Shown here one piece after another: positions 34,748-45,133 of a DNA stretch of 64,000 nt. The translations under genes and the position numbers were made by a program. The notes below the pieces were generated by a model. The model made no database searches and had not been told where the DNA came from. It saw nothing but the letters and a program-made list of their open reading frames with translations. Position 1 is the first letter of the stretch. Every line of letters starts with the position of its first letter. This DNA is from Arthrobacter sp. ISL-30. GTDB lineage: Bacteria; Actinomycetota; Actinomycetes; Actinomycetales; Micrococcaceae. The DNA is taken from positions 112,592 to 176,591 of the forward strand of contig NZ_JAGGPK010000009.1 of NCBI RefSeq assembly GCF_018613855.1. Direction: 5' to 3'.

Positions 34748-37420
34748 CTATGCGGCCACCTTGCGCCGGACCGACAGTCCGCTGCCGGAGGGCTGTCCGC
34801 CGTCGGGGTTGGCCATGGACTCGAGTCCCTCGATGGTGAGTTCCTGGACGTCGGCCGCTGTATCCACCAGGACGGTGTCGCCGTCCGTGATCTCGCCCGC
34901 CAGGATTTCCTTTGCGAGGCGGTCGCCGATCTCGCGTTGGACGAGTCTGCGCAGCGGACGGGCACCATATGTGGGGTCGTAGCCGGACATCGCCAGCCAG
35001 GCGCGGGCTCCGTCGGTGACCTCGAGATTGAGCCTGCGCTCCTGCAGCCGGCGGCCCAGCTCGGCCACCTGCAGTTCAACGATCCTGGCGAGCTCATCCA
35101 CGGAGAGGGCATCGAACAGGACGATGTCGTCCAGGCGGTTCAGGAACTCGGGCTTGAACGATGCGTGGACCACCGCCATGACGGCGTCCCTCTTGGCCTT
35201 GTCATCCAGGCTCGGGTCCACCAGGAAGTGGCTGCCCATATTGGAGGTCAGCACCAGGATGACGTTGCGGAAGTCCACCGTGCGGCCCTGGCCGTCGGTG
35301 AGCCGGCCGTCGTCGAGCACCTGCAGGAGGATGTCGTAGACCTCGGGGTGGGCCTTCTCCACTTCGTCCAGCAGCACCACTGAGTACGGCCGACGGCGGA
35401 CGGCCTCGGTAAGCTGGCCGCCCTCTTCGTAGCCAACGTAGCCCGGAGGAGCACCGACGAGTCGTGCCACTGAGTGCTTCTCGCTGTACTCGGACATATC
35501 GATCCGCACCATGGCGCGTTCGTCGTCGAACAGGAAATCCGCCAGTGCCTTGGCGAGTTCCGTCTTGCCCACGCCCGTGGGACCAAGGAACAGGAAGGAG
35601 CCGGTGGGACGGTTGGGATCGCTGATGCCGGCTCGAGCTCGGCGGACGGCATCGGAAACTGCGCGCACGGCCTTGCTCTGGCCGATCAGTCGCTTGCCCA
35701 ATTCCTCTTCCATGTGCAGCAGCTTCTGGCTTTCGCCCTGCAGCATGCGCCCAGCCGGAATACCGGTCCAGGCGGAAATGACCTCGGCAATGTCATCCGC
35801 CGTCACTTCCTCAGCCACCATGAGCTCGGGCTTGCCGGCTCCGCCGGTGCGGGCGGATTCCTCCTCCGCGGCGGCATTCAGTTCGCGTTCCAGGGCCGGC
35901 AGTTCGCCGTACAGGATGCGGGAGGCGGACTCCAGGTCACCTTCGCGCTGGTACTTCTCCGCAGCGGAGCGCAGCTCGTCGATCTTGGCCTTGAGGTCGC
36001 CCACCCGGTTGAGGCCGGCCTTTTCAGCTTCCCACCGGGCGTTCAGGGCGGCCAGGGCTTCCTTCTTGTCCGCCATGTCGGCACGCAGCGCGGCGAGCCG
36101 TTCCACGGAAGCGGGATCAGTCTCGCCCTGGAGCGCCAGTTCCTCCATGGTCAGGCGGTCGACGGCGCGGCGCAGCTGGTCGATTTCCTCAGGAGCGGAG
36201 TCGATCTCCATGCGCAGCCGGGACGCAGCCTCGTCCACCAGGTCGATAGCCTTGTCCGGCAGCTGGCGCCCCGAAATGTAGCGGTTGGACAGCGTGGCCG
36301 CTGCCACGAGGGCGGAGTCCGCGATGGCCACCTTGTGATGGGCCTCGTAGCGCTCCTTGAGCCCCCGCAGGATGCCGATGGTGTCCTCCACGCTCGGCTC
36401 CCCCACAAAGACCTGCTGGAAGCGGCGCTCCAGCGCCGGGTCCTTTTCGATGTTTTCGCGGTACTCGTCCAGGGTGGTGGCACCGATCAGGCGAAGCTCA
36501 CCGCGCGCCAGCATGGGCTTGAGCATGTTGCCGGCGTCCATGGCGCTCTCGCCCGTTGCGCCGGCCCCCACTACGGTGTGGAGCTCGTCGATGAACGTGA
36601 CAATCTGGCCCTCGGAGTTCTTGATCTCCTCCAGGACGGCCTTGAGGCGTTCCTCGAACTCGCCGCGATACTTGGCGCCGGCCACCATCGACGCGAGGTC
36701 GAGGGCGATCAGCCTCTTGCCGCGCAGGCTCTCCGGAACGTCCCCGGCCACGATGCGCTGGGCAAGACCCTCGACGACGGCGGTCTTGCCGACGCCGGGC
36801 TCGCCGATCAGGACAGGGTTGTTCTTGGTACGGCGGCTGAGCACCTGCACCACGCGGCGAATCTCGCTGTCGCGCCCAATGACAGGATCCAGCTTGCCTG
36901 CGCGGGCCACGGCCGTCAGGTCCGCGCCGAACTTCTCCAATGCCTGGAACGTGTTTTCGGGATCCGGCGAATCCACCTTCCGGTCACCCCGAACTCCCGG
37001 CAGCGCAGCAGACAGCGCCTCGTGGGACGCTCCGGCGTCGCGCAGGAGCTTACCTACGACGTCACTTCCGGCCGAAAGCCCCAACAGGAGGTGTTCCGTA
37101 GAAACAAAGGAATCACCGAGTTTGTCGGCCTCGTTCTGTGCCGCTTGGATAGCCTGCAACGCGGGACGGGAAAGCTGCGCCTGCTGGACTGAACTTCCCG
37201 ACGTCGAGGGGAGTGCCTTGATCGCGGAACTCGCCTGGACGCTCACGGTATCCGGGTCCGCGCCGGTGGCGCGCAGAAGGGCGACGGCGACTCCCTCACG
37301 CTGATCCATGAGCGCCTTGAGCAGGTGTGCCGGTTCCACCTGCGGATTGCCCGCCGTAGAGGCGTTCATTGCCGCGGCGGAAAGAGCCTCCTGGCTCTTG
37401 GTAGTGAATTTAACGTCCAT
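34748..37420 (-). CDS. clpB: ATP-dependent disaggregase ClpB
   Basis: 890 residues from the ATG at 37420 (AAAGGAG upstream). N-terminal Clp repeats ([13 protein letters not shown]), AAA1 with GEPGVGKT, the long middle coiled coil that marks ClpB, and AAA2 with GPTGVGKT and the arginine-finger segment. It works with DnaK to resolve protein aggregates. A HAIR operator for HspR lies 37 bases upstream. The last residues ([12 protein letters not shown]) are typical of relatives. Confidence 0.95.
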   Translation of the reverse strand: MDVKFTTKSQEALSAAAMNASTAGNPQVEPAHLLKALMDQREGVAVALLRATGADPDTVSVQASSAIKALPSTSGSSVQQAQLSRPALQAIQAAQNEADKLGDSFVSTEHLLLGLSAGSDVVGKLLRDAGASHEALSAALPGVRGDRKVDSPDPENTFQALEKFGADLTAVARAGKLDPVIGRDSEIRRVVQVLSRRTKNNPVLIGEPGVGKTAVVEGLAQRIVAGDVPESLRGKRLIALDLASMVAGAKYRGEFEERLKAVLEEIKNSEGQIVTFIDELHTVVGAGATGESAMDAGNMLKPMLARGELRLIGATTLDEYRENIEKDPALERRFQQVFVGEPSVEDTIGILRGLKERYEAHHKVAIADSALVAAATLSNRYISGRQLPDKAIDLVDEAASRLRMEIDSAPEEIDQLRRAVDRLTMEELALQGETDPASVERLAALRADMADKKEALAALNARWEAEKAGLNRVGDLKAKIDELRSAAEKYQREGDLESASRILYGELPALERELNAAAEEESARTGGAGKPELMVAEEVTADDIAEVISAWTGIPAGRMLQGESQKLLHMEEELGKRLIGQSKAVRAVSDAVRRARAGISDPNRPTGSFLFLGPTGVGKTELAKALADFLFDDERAMVRIDMSEYSEKHSVARLVGAPPGYVGYEEGGQLTEAVRRRPYSVVLLDEVEKAHPEVYDILLQVLDDGRLTDGQGRTVDFRNVILVLTSNMGSHFLVDPSLDDKAKRDAVMAVVHASFKPEFLNRLDDIVLFDALSVDELARIVELQVAELGRRLQERRLNLEVTDGARAWLAMSGYDPTYGARPLRRLVQREIGDRLAKEILAGEITDGDTVLVDTAADVQELTIEGLESMANPDGGQPSGSGLSVRRKVAA

Positions 37421-37456
37421 GGAAGAGCTCCTTTCGGGAATCTGATTAATCCTGAA

Positions 37457-37477
37457 GTTGAGTCTACTACGCTCAAG
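37457..37477. promoter_or_regulatory. HAIR element (HspR operator) upstream of clpB
   Basis: On the minus strand CTTGAGC-N7-ACTCAAC, six of seven matches in each half to CTTGAGT-N7-ACTCAAG. HspR represses dnaK and clpB in actinobacteria. Confidence 0.75.
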
Positions 37478-37614
37478 TTTGTTTCGGAGGTTCCGTTCCC
37501 CATGTTTGCCCACAGCGAAAGGGCTGTCCAGAGGACTTTGGCCCCCTGGGACTCCCAGGAAAAGCGAGTACTCGACACCCCTGCCGGCAGGCAGTAGGCC
37601 GGCCGAAATGGAAC

Positions 37615-38670
37615 TCAGGCGGGATAGATGGAGACCGCCGTCGCCTTGATCACGAAGTACACGGTCATTCCGGGCGCCAGGCCGAGGTCTGCCGAAGCAG
37701 CGGGAGTGATGTCCGCTGACAGTCCGCCCGCGCGCACCCGCACCTGGTCGCCATGGGGCTCAAGATCAGTGATAGTGACCGGCAGTGTATTGCGGGGGCT
37801 GCCATGCGCCGCGGTCGGAAACACGGAAACCGCCGACGGCGGGAACACGGCGATGCCGTCGTCCCCCGCCTGGCCGCCGTCTTCAAGGTGTCCTGCCAGG
37901 TGAAGGCCGTCGCCCGAGGTAATGCCGTCTCCTGACAGGGTTCCTGTCAGGAGATTCAGCCCGGCGAGGCGGGCGGCGAAGGGGCTGCGCGGCTTCCGGA
38001 GGACCTCCTTGGTGGGACCCTCCTCGGCGATGCCGCCGTTGTCCAGCACGATGATCCGGTCCGCCAGCATGAGGGCATCCAGGACATCGTGGGTGACGAT
38101 GATGGCCCGCCGTCCAGCCAACACGCGCTTGAGGAGCCGGCGCAGCAGGGGTGCAGCATGGACATCCAGGGCGGCCATAGGCTCATCGAGCAGCAAGATC
38201 TCGGGGTTCGCAGCCAGGGAACGCGCGATGGCAATACGTTGCGCCTGTCCTCCCGACAGCCGGGCCGGACGACGCGAAGCCAGCGATTCGGCGTCGACCT
38301 CGCGGAGCCAATGCCGCGCTGCTTCACGTGAGGCAGGCCGGGACAGGCCTGCACTGCGGGGCCCGAAGGCTACGTTGTCGAGCGCGCTGAGGTGCGGAAA
38401 CAGCAACGGTTCCTGGGCGAGCAGGGCGGTACCCCTGCGGTGCGGTGCGGTCCAGATCCCTCCGGCAGCCGCCTCGCCGAGGTCGAACAGGACCTTACCA
38501 TCGACGTCGGCCTGGCCGGAATCCGGGCGAAGCAGGCCCGCGATGACAGCGAGGAGGGTGGACTTTCCGGCGCCGTTGGCGCCCAGGACGGCGACGGTCT
38601 CGGCGGGTCCGAGGGCCAGGGACACCTCAAAGCCACGGGACTGGACGGTCGCAGAGAAGCGGAAGCTCAC
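37615..38670 (-). CDS. modC: Molybdate ABC transporter ATPase
   Basis: 351 residues. Walker [10 protein letters not shown], signature LSGGQAQR, Walker [13 protein letters not shown]. The C-terminal 120 residues hold a TOBE-type molybdate-binding domain ([34 protein letters not shown]), which marks ModC. It overlaps modB by 4 bases. Last gene of modE-like-modA-modB-modC. Confidence 0.88.
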   Translation of the reverse strand: MSFRFSATVQSRGFEVSLALGPAETVAVLGANGAGKSTLLAVIAGLLRPDSGQADVDGKVLFDLGEAAAGGIWTAPHRRGTALLAQEPLLFPHLSALDNVAFGPRSAGLSRPASREAARHWLREVDAESLASRRPARLSGGQAQRIAIARSLAANPEILLLDEPMAALDVHAAPLLRRLLKRVLAGRRAIIVTHDVLDALMLADRIIVLDNGGIAEEGPTKEVLRKPRSPFAARLAGLNLLTGTLSGDGITSGDGLHLAGHLEDGGQAGDDGIAVFPPSAVSVFPTAAHGSPRNTLPVTITDLEPHGDQVRVRAGGLSADITPAASADLGLAPGMTVYFVIKATAVSIYPA

Positions 38671-39479
38671 GGTGCGGCCCCCAGATTGGTGCTACGTGAA
38701 GGGCGGCGGGAGAGCCCGACGACGATCACGGCTACCAGCACCAGCACCAAGGACAGCGCGACGGCGGCATCAGCGTCCGTTTCTCGCTGCAGGTAGATCT
38801 CCAGCGGGAGGGTCCGGGTGACGCCCTGAAGACTGCCGGCAAAGGTTAGCGTGGCACCGAATTCGCCAAGGCTCCGGGCGAAGGACAGAACGGCACCGGA
38901 GGCGAGTCCCGGCAGGACCAGTGGCACCGTCACCCGCCGGAGCACGGTGGTGGGGCGGGCGCCCAAGGTCGCGGCTACGGCCTCATAGCGGTTGCCGGCT
39001 GTCCGCAGCGCGCCTTCCAGGCTGACTACCAGGAACGGCAAGGCCACGAACGTCTGGGCCAGCACTACCGCCGTCGTTGAAAAGGCGATCTGGATTCCGG
39101 CGAATTCAAGGCTGCGACCCAGCAGGCCCTGCCGGCCAAAGGTGTACAGCAGGGCAATGCCACCCACCACCGGCGGCAGCACAAGGGGAAGCAACACGAG
39201 GGAACGCAGCACGCGCTGCCCCGGAAAGGAACCCCGTGCCAGGACAAGGGCCAGCGGTACGCCCAGGACAACGCACAGGATCGTACTCGCGGCGGATGTC
39301 CGGAGGCTCAGCCACAGGGCAGTGAGTGAGGACTCCGACGTGATCAGAGGTATGAACCGACCCCAGTTGACCCTGGCCAACATGGCGCCCAAGGGTAGGA
39401 GGACCAGCAGGCCGCCCAAGGCCGCAACGACGTAGATCCAGGCCGGAACTCCGGCATAGCCCCTGTTGGCGCTACTCAT
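38667..39479 (-). CDS. modB: Molybdate ABC transporter permease
   Basis: 270 residues, six hydrophobic segments. The coupling loop is [23 protein letters not shown], and [14 protein letters not shown] is a ModB/CysW-type signature. Eight bases separate it from modA. Works as a dimer with ModC. Confidence 0.9.
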   Translation of the reverse strand: MSSANRGYAGVPAWIYVVAALGGLLVLLPLGAMLARVNWGRFIPLITSESSLTALWLSLRTSAASTILCVVLGVPLALVLARGSFPGQRVLRSLVLLPLVLPPVVGGIALLYTFGRQGLLGRSLEFAGIQIAFSTTAVVLAQTFVALPFLVVSLEGALRTAGNRYEAVAATLGARPTTVLRRVTVPLVLPGLASGAVLSFARSLGEFGATLTFAGSLQGVTRTLPLEIYLQRETDADAAVALSLVLVLVAVIVVGLSRRPSRSTNLGAAP

Positions 39480-39487
39480 GGTTGGCG

Positions 39488-40324
39488 CTACCCATGGCTG
39501 GGGACTTCCGGCGCGCCGAAACCGGCCTCGGCCAGGACCTTTGCGCCTTCGGCCCCGGTGACGAGCGCGATGAACGCCGACGCCAGCTCTTTGTTCCGGC
39601 TTGTTGCCACGCTGGCGATGGGGTAGGTGGTAACCGCACTGCCGGCCTCCGCGAACGGTACGCCCACGACCCTGTCCCCGGCGCCTTTCACGTCCGTGAC
39701 GTAGACCAGCCCGGCGTCGGCCTCCCCCGAGGTGACCTTGCCAAGGACGTCCGTCACCGAGGATTCCTCACTCACCGGCTTGAGCGTTGTGCCGACGGCC
39801 TGTTCGACGGCGTCCGCCGCCGCCCCGCAGGGAACCTGGCTGGCGCAGACTACCACCTTGGTCCCTGGTCGGGCGAGGTCATTGAAGGAACGGATCGACG
39901 CCGGGTTGCCGGGTGGAACGGCGATGGTCAGGACGTTGGTGGCGAAGTTCGTGGGGGCGCCGTCGAGCAGCGACGCGTCGGCCAGCTTGGCCATGTTCCT
40001 GGTGTCCGCGGTTGCCACGACGTCGGCCGGCGCGCCCTGCGTGATTTGCGTGGCGAGGTCGGAGGAGCCGGCGAAACTGAGGACCACCGAGCTGCCCGGA
40101 TTCCTGGCCTCGAACTCGTCGGCCAGTTTGGTGAAAGGCAGCTTCAGTGATGCTGCTGCGAAGACTGTCAGGTTGCCGGAGAGCCCTTCGCTGCCCACCG
40201 CCGTCGTACTGCTATTGCCGGGCGGCGAGCCTGCCGAACCGCAGCCGGTGAGACCGGCGGTAAGAACGCCAGCAAGGGCAATCACCAATATCAGGGACCT
40301 TGCGCCCCTTGGGAAGAATCTCAT
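39488..40324 (-). CDS. modA: Molybdate-binding lipoprotein
   Basis: 278 residues. Lipobox LTGC after a short signal peptide; [21 protein letters not shown] and [14 protein letters not shown] are the oxyanion-contact segments of ModA. It captures molybdate or tungstate outside the membrane. Overlaps the upstream regulator by 4 bases. Confidence 0.92.
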   Translation of the reverse strand: MRFFPRGARSLILVIALAGVLTAGLTGCGSAGSPPGNSSTTAVGSEGLSGNLTVFAAASLKLPFTKLADEFEARNPGSSVVLSFAGSSDLATQITQGAPADVVATADTRNMAKLADASLLDGAPTNFATNVLTIAVPPGNPASIRSFNDLARPGTKVVVCASQVPCGAAADAVEQAVGTTLKPVSEESSVTDVLGKVTSGEADAGLVYVTDVKGAGDRVVGVPFAEAGSAVTTYPIASVATSRNKELASAFIALVTGAEGAKVLAEAGFGAPEVPSHG

Positions 40325-40731
40325 ACAACGCCCTTTCCCTGCGGCGTTTCAATGATGACAGTGGTGGCCTTGACGACGGCGGTGGCCACCGAGCCGAGTT
40401 CGAGGCCGAGTTCGCGGACGGCTTCACTGCTCATCAGCGAAACCACCCTGTACGGGCCGCACTGCAGTTCCACTTGGGCCATGACGGTATCCGCGATAAT
40501 GCCGGTGACGAGGCCAACGAAGCGATTCCGGGCCGAACTCCCAATGCGGGTCGGATCCTCGGGAAGCCGCGATTGATCGCGGGCCAGCTGGGCGAGCTCC
40601 AGCCCGTCCACCGCCAGCCGACCCGAATCATCCTTGACCGGATTCAACGTCCCGTTCTCGGTCCATCTGCGGATGGTGTCGTCGCTGACCCCAAGAAAGC
40701 GCGCGGCGTCAGCGACTCTAATAGTTGGCAT
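40321..40731 (-). CDS. Molybdenum-responsive protein, MerR-like helix-turn-helix plus TOBE
   Basis: 136 residues. Residues 1-30 (TIRVADAARFLGVSDDTIRRWTENG) are an excisionase/MerR-type helix-turn-helix; residues about 68-135 are a mol-pterin/TOBE domain (RNRFVGLVTGIIADTVMAQVEL, LGLELGSVATAVVKATTVII). It takes the place of ModE at the head of the mod operon and probably regulates it or stores molybdate. The helix-turn-helix type differs from the winged helix of enterobacterial ModE. Confidence 0.82.
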   Translation of the reverse strand: MPTIRVADAARFLGVSDDTIRRWTENGTLNPVKDDSGRLAVDGLELAQLARDQSRLPEDPTRIGSSARNRFVGLVTGIIADTVMAQVELQCGPYRVVSLMSSEAVRELGLELGSVATAVVKATTVIIETPQGKGVV

Positions 40732-41194
40732 GAGTCCAGTTTAGTCCTCATCTGCGACTTCAAAGGGAGTATTTATCCGCGATTGCGGCTACTGCCTTTG
40801 CTGGACCTCAGCCTCCCTAAATGCGAGCTTATGCGTAACAAATCATCGAAACCTCAAGAAACTTTTCACGGCCATTGACAGCTGGTCTCGGCGGCAGGGC
40901 CTGTCACAGGTAGAAACCCGGCTAAGTTCAGGCTTCATAAGCTGGACCCGGAGAGCCCGAATGTGACGCCCGACGGGCACTCGTGTTTCTTCCTGCGACT
41001 CCCCGTTCGCGCAGGGTTTCTTCGTGTGTCGCTGCGCGACGTGATCGCCGTCCTGAGCCGTCCCCGGCGACGGGTTACGCCCCGTTTCTTCGCGTGAACA
41101 TGGCCCTTATGGCCCTTATTCATCTCTGCTCTGATGGTGGACACCGCGGCACCAAACATCGAATCCAGACCTCCAAATCCAGAAAGAACTCTTC
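40732..41194. other. Intergenic region between mod and sulfur-transport operons
   Basis: No established RNA motif was recognised. It holds a candidate leader ORF (40963-41097), GTTTCTTC three times (40985, 41016, 41084) and a short direct repeat, ATGGCCCTT, twice near 41099-41118. Confidence 0.4.
40963..41097 (+). CDS. Candidate 44-codon leader peptide upstream of sulfur transporter
   Basis: GTG start with GGAGAG 8 bases upstream, ending in TGA. The peptide is Arg- and Phe-rich, with SCFFLRLPVR early and LSRPRRRVTPRFFA at the end. It ends 98 bases before the binding-protein gene. Such short ORFs upstream of actinobacterial sulfur genes can act as attenuators; here that is inference from position, and only one Cys codon is present. 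Confidence 0.35.
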   Translation: MTPDGHSCFFLRLPVRAGFLRVSLRDVIAVLSRPRRRVTPRFFA

Positions 41195-42247
41195 ATGAAA
41201 AACCGACTCATACCTGCAGGCCTTTCCTCCGCGCTGGGCCTGGCCGCAGCCCTCACGGTCTCACTGGTGGTGTCCGGATGCGGCGGGCCGGCAACGGCCG
41301 GGCTTGGAACCGGGAAAGGCACAGGTCCCGAAGTGACCGAACTCCGGTATGAGGGTGCTGCGAACAGCGTCACCCTCCCCGAACTGGCGGCGGACCTCGG
41401 CTATTTGGGGGACGTGAAGCTGAACTGGGTGGGCAACAGCATCAGTGGGCCGGCGAGCATCCAATCGGCTGCCACAGGAGCCACGGACTTTGGCGGCGCA
41501 TTCTCCGGGGCCGTCGTCAAACTCATCGAAGCGGGCGCCCCGGTCACTGCAGTCATCAACTACTACGGCGAAGACGAGAAAACGTTCAACGGTTTCTATG
41601 TCAAGGAGGACAGCCTGATCCGGAATCCACGGGATCTGATCGGCAAGAAGATCGCGGTCAACACCCTGGGCGCGCACTCCGATGCCGTTATCAATAGCTA
41701 TCTCAAGAAGAACGGCCTCAGCCAGGACGAGATCAAGCAGGTCCAGCTCGTGGTGGTTCCCCCCAATGACACGGAAGAAGCGGTCCGGCGCGGACAGGTC
41801 GACGTCGGATCCCTGGGCGGTGTCTTGCAGGACAATGCCATCGCCAAGGGCGGATTGAGGTCCCTCTTCAACGACTTCGAACTCTTTGGCGCGTTTGCCG
41901 GGGGCCAGTACGTGCTGCGCAAGGACTTCATCGAAAAGAACCCCAACACCACCAGGATCTTCACCACGGGCGTTGCCAAGGCCATCGAGTGGGCCCGCAC
42001 CACCCCGCGGGAAGAAGTGATCGCGCGCTTCAAGGACATCATTGACCGGCGCCAGCGCGCCGAAAGCACGGCCACGCTGCAGTACTGGAAGTCCGTCGGT
42101 GTTCCGTCCAAGGGCGAAATCACCGACGAGGACTTCACTCGCTGGTCCACATGGCTGAACGACACCGGCATCGTCAGCGGGGACATCAACCCGTCCAAGT
42201 ACTACACCAACGACTTCAACGACCTCCTGAAAGGAGCAGCATCGTGA
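41195..42247 (+). CDS. Sulfonate/sulfate-ester type ABC transporter binding lipoprotein
   Basis: 350 residues. Lipobox VSGC; then the SsuA/TauA-type fold (SGPASIQSAATGATDFGGAF, KIAVNTLGAHSDAVINSYL). NMT1-like proteins of this group bind aliphatic sulfonates, taurine or alkyl sulfates. Followed by an ATPase (4-base overlap), a permease and an AtsK/TauD-type dioxygenase, which argues for organosulfur uptake. Confidence 0.85.
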   Translation: MKNRLIPAGLSSALGLAAALTVSLVVSGCGGPATAGLGTGKGTGPEVTELRYEGAANSVTLPELAADLGYLGDVKLNWVGNSISGPASIQSAATGATDFGGAFSGAVVKLIEAGAPVTAVINYYGEDEKTFNGFYVKEDSLIRNPRDLIGKKIAVNTLGAHSDAVINSYLKKNGLSQDEIKQVQLVVVPPNDTEEAVRRGQVDVGSLGGVLQDNAIAKGGLRSLFNDFELFGAFAGGQYVLRKDFIEKNPNTTRIFTTGVAKAIEWARTTPREEVIARFKDIIDRRQRAESTATLQYWKSVGVPSKGEITDEDFTRWSTWLNDTGIVSGDINPSKYYTNDFNDLLKGAAS

Positions 42248-43167
42248 CGGCCCCCGGATATCCCGCACCCAAGATCAGCCTCCGCCACATCGGCAAGGAA
42301 TTCACCGTCCGCCCCACTAAGGAGAATCCCCAAGGGAGCAGGCTCACTGCCCTCCAGGACATCAGCCTGGAGGTCGCGGCCGGAGAGTTCCTGACCCTCG
42401 TAGGGCCCAGCGGCTCCGGCAAGACCACCCTCCTGGACATCCTTGCGGGGCTCACCAAGCCAGATAACGGGCAGGTCTTGGTGGACGGCAAGGAAGTCAC
42501 GGGTCCCGGTAGGGACCGGGCCGTGGTCTTCCAGCAGTACGCCCTCTTCCCCTGGCGGACGGCCGCGGCCAATGTCTCTTTCGGACTTGAGGGCGCCACT
42601 GGCCTGGATGGCAGGAAACTCAGCCGCAGCCAGCGTGCAGAAAAGGCCCGGGAGTACCTGCAACTCGTGGGACTGGCCGGCTTCGAGGAACGCTTCCCCC
42701 ACGAACTCTCCGGGGGCATGAAGCAGCGCGTTGCCATTGCCCGCAGCCTTGCCTACGAGCCCGACATTCTGCTCATGGACGAGCCATTCGCGGCTTTGGA
42801 CGCCCAGACCCGTGAGCAATTGCAGGACGAGCTGCTGCGCATCTGGAGATCTACTGGCAAAACGATCATTTTCATCACCCATGGCATCGATGAAGCGGTG
42901 TACCTGGGCCAGCGAGTGGCAGTCCTTAGCTCCCGGCCAGGCCGGCTGAAGCAACTGGTCGACATTGACCTGGGTGATCGGGACGGCGACGTCGACCTTC
43001 GTTCAGGCGCAGCTTTCGTGGAGCACCGCCACCGCGTCTGGTCCCTCTTGCACGAGGAAGTCCTGCGCGCCCAGGAAGCCGGGCACGCCAAAATCCAGCC
43101 CGATGGGTCGGCGCCGGATGAGACCTGGGATGCAACACCACAGACTACCCACGGAAAGGCCGCGTGA
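42244..43167 (+). CDS. ABC transporter ATPase, nitrate/sulfonate/taurine family
   Basis: 307 residues from the GTG at 42244 (AAAGGAG upstream), overlapping the binding-protein stop. Walker A GPSGSGKTT, Q-loop VVFQQYALFPWRTA, signature LSGGMKQR, Walker B ILLMDEPFAALDAQTREQLQ: the SsuB/TauB pattern. The C-terminal 40 residues extend beyond the usual 260. Energises the permease encoded next. Confidence 0.9.
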   Translation: MTAPGYPAPKISLRHIGKEFTVRPTKENPQGSRLTALQDISLEVAAGEFLTLVGPSGSGKTTLLDILAGLTKPDNGQVLVDGKEVTGPGRDRAVVFQQYALFPWRTAAANVSFGLEGATGLDGRKLSRSQRAEKAREYLQLVGLAGFEERFPHELSGGMKQRVAIARSLAYEPDILLMDEPFAALDAQTREQLQDELLRIWRSTGKTIIFITHGIDEAVYLGQRVAVLSSRPGRLKQLVDIDLGDRDGDVDLRSGAAFVEHRHRVWSLLHEEVLRAQEAGHAKIQPDGSAPDETWDATPQTTHGKAA

Positions 43168-44072
43168 TGGCAACCCCAACGCTCACAAAGACCGCCTCAT
43201 CGCGGTCCTGGAAAGTCGGCGTCGGAGAATTCTTCGGAAACTGCAGAGGGGTCACGTCTTGCCCGACTCTCTCCAGCCTGGTTCAGTATCCCGCTCGCAA
43301 GGGCAGGGCGCGCCGCCTGGGCCTCGGGAGCAATCATCCTGTTCCTGCTCCTGTGGGAGTTCGCACCCGTGTACCTGGCACCGGAGGCCACCAGGGTATC
43401 CTTCCACCGTTGCATGAGGTCCTCAACGCCCTTGGCTCGCTGATCAGCAAGGGGCAACTTCAAACGCACCTTGCTGCGAGCCTGACCCGTTCAGCCAGCG
43501 GCTTTGAAATCGCCGTCGTGACCGCCGTCGTCCTCGGCCTTCTGGTCGCCTGGTACAGATCCCTTGACCGCTTCCTGAACCCCTTGCTGGAGGTCTTCCG
43601 AAACACTGCGGCCCTGGCCCTGCTGCCGGTGTTCACCTTGCTGCTGGGCATCGGGGAGATTTCCAAGATCAGCATCGTGGCGTACGCCGCATTCTTCCCG
43701 GTCCTGCTGAACACGATCGCCGGCGTCAGGACAATGGACCCCCTGCTGATCCGTGCGGCACGGTCCCTCGGCCTGTCAAACTTCCGGCTTTTCCAGAAAG
43801 TCATCCTTCCCTCCGCAGTACCCACGATCTTCACCGGGATCCGGATGGCTGGAACCTCTTCAATCCTGGTTCTGATTGCCGCCGAAATGGTCGGCGCCAA
43901 GGCCGGACTCGGGTACTTAATCGTCAATTCGCAGATGAGCTTCCTCATCCCGGATATGTACGCCGGGATCCTGACCGTCTCCCTGCTCGGGCTGCTGGTC
44001 AACTACCTGCTGGTCGCCGTCGAACGTCATTTCTCCCGCTGGCGCACCGCCGTCGGCTCCCAATCCCTCTAA
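43167..44072 (+). CDS. ABC permease (SsuC/TauC family) with internal frame-swapped segment
   Basis: 301 residues as read. From about residue 79 it is a normal permease (LPPLHEVLNALGSLI; coupling loop LLIRAARSLGLSNFRLFQ; last membrane spans). Residues about 29-78 look unnatural, whereas the +1 frame of the same DNA (43250-43399) encodes the missing first span: WFSIPLARAGRAAWASG, then AIILFLLLWEFAPVYLAPEA. The pattern fits an extra G in GGGG near 43247-43250 and a lost base near 43399 in GTATCC. Net length stays in frame. Either a sequencing error or a mutant lacking span 1. Confidence 0.75.
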   Translation: MATPTLTKTASSRSWKVGVGEFFGNCRGVTSCPTLSSLVQYPARKGRARRLGLGSNHPVPAPVGVRTRVPGTGGHQGILPPLHEVLNALGSLISKGQLQTHLAASLTRSASGFEIAVVTAVVLGLLVAWYRSLDRFLNPLLEVFRNTAALALLPVFTLLLGIGEISKISIVAYAAFFPVLLNTIAGVRTMDPLLIRAARSLGLSNFRLFQKVILPSAVPTIFTGIRMAGTSSILVLIAAEMVGAKAGLGYLIVNSQMSFLIPDMYAGILTVSLLGLLVNYLLVAVERHFSRWRTAVGSQSL

Positions 44073-44140
44073 GCAGCCTGAACCACCGGCGCAAGCTGCA
44101 ACACCCGCCTCAGCCAAGACCATCCAAAGGAGCAGAACCC

Positions 44141-45133
44141 ATGTCAGCAACCACAGAAACCCGGCTCGAATTCCGGAAGCTCGGCGCCCGCATCGGCGCT
44201 GAAATCCGCGGGCTGGATCTCAGCGGCGAACTTAGCGAAAGTACCATCGGCCAAATACGCGAAGCCCTGAACGTTCACAAGGCCCTGGTCTTCCGCGAAG
44301 CCAACGTGCACGACGACGACGCCCAGGTTCGGTTCGCCAGCCGCTTCGGGCCGCTCACCAAAGCCCACCCGACGGTAGCGTCCGTGGACGGCAAGCCGGC
44401 CGTCCTGCCGGTCGATAGCGAAAACGGCAGCGCCAATACCTGGCACACGGACGTCACGTTTGTCGTGAATCCGCCCCAGGCCTCCACCTTGCGCAGCATT
44501 GTGCTGCCGGCGTACGGCGGCGAGACGCTGATCGCGTCGGCCGCTGCCGCCTATCGCGACCTGCCGGAGGAATTGCGGAACTTCGCCGATACCCTCTGGG
44601 CCATCCACACGAATGACTACGACTATTCCGTTCCGAAGAACCTTGAGCACGCCAACGCGGAAGAGCGGCGCAAGGAATTCACCCGGATCCATTTCGAAAC
44701 GGCCCATCCGGTGGTCCGTGTCCATCCGCTGACCGGCGAGCGGGGCCTGTTTATCGGCGGCTTTGCCCAAAGGCTGCGGATCGTGGGGCTGTCCAATACT
44801 GAATCAAGGGACATCCTTCGGCTGCTTCAGGCATACATCACCCGGCCGGAAAACGTGGTCCGAGTGAACTGGGAACCGAATCAGCTGGTGCTGTTCGATA
44901 ACCGGATCACCCAGCATTACGCCCCGGACAACTATGACGGCCAATCCCGGCAGTTGAACCGGGTCACGATCGCCGGGGACATCCCCCGCGGAATCGACGG
45001 ACGCAGCAGTACGCCCATTCATGGGGATTCTTCCACCTATTCCGAGACGGTGGTTCTGCCGGAAAATGCGAACGCCGTTCCCGAAGTTGCAACCTCAGTC
45101 CCCGAACTGGCAAAGATCGGGGCGCAGCCGTGA
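44141..45133 (+). CDS. TauD/AtsK-type Fe(II)/2-oxoglutarate dioxygenase
   Basis: 330 residues. Facial triad H102-x-D104 (WHTDVTF) and H259 (ITQHYAPD); R270/R274 bind 2-oxoglutarate (SRQLNR). AtsK-type alkylsulfatases and taurine dioxygenase share this. The N-terminus FRKLGARIGAEIRGLDLSG is typical. It probably releases sulfite or sulfate from an imported organosulfur compound. CAAAGGAGC precedes the ATG. C-terminal tail of about 45 residues is longer than TauD. Confidence 0.88.
   Translation: MSATTETRLEFRKLGARIGAEIRGLDLSGELSESTIGQIREALNVHKALVFREANVHDDDAQVRFASRFGPLTKAHPTVASVDGKPAVLPVDSENGSANTWHTDVTFVVNPPQASTLRSIVLPAYGGETLIASAAAAYRDLPEELRNFADTLWAIHTNDYDYSVPKNLEHANAEERRKEFTRIHFETAHPVVRVHPLTGERGLFIGGFAQRLRIVGLSNTESRDILRLLQAYITRPENVVRVNWEPNQLVLFDNRITQHYAPDNYDGQSRQLNRVTIAGDIPRGIDGRSSTPIHGDSSTYSETVVLPENANAVPEVATSVPELAKIGAQP

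Noticed and set aside
35474..37192. A 572-codon plus-strand frame inside clpB
   Set aside because: Antisense shadow of clpB without domain-like text.
40732..41194. Possible SAM or other sulfur riboswitch
   Set aside because: I found no conserved core of the known riboswitch classes; only the short leader frame and repeats stand out.
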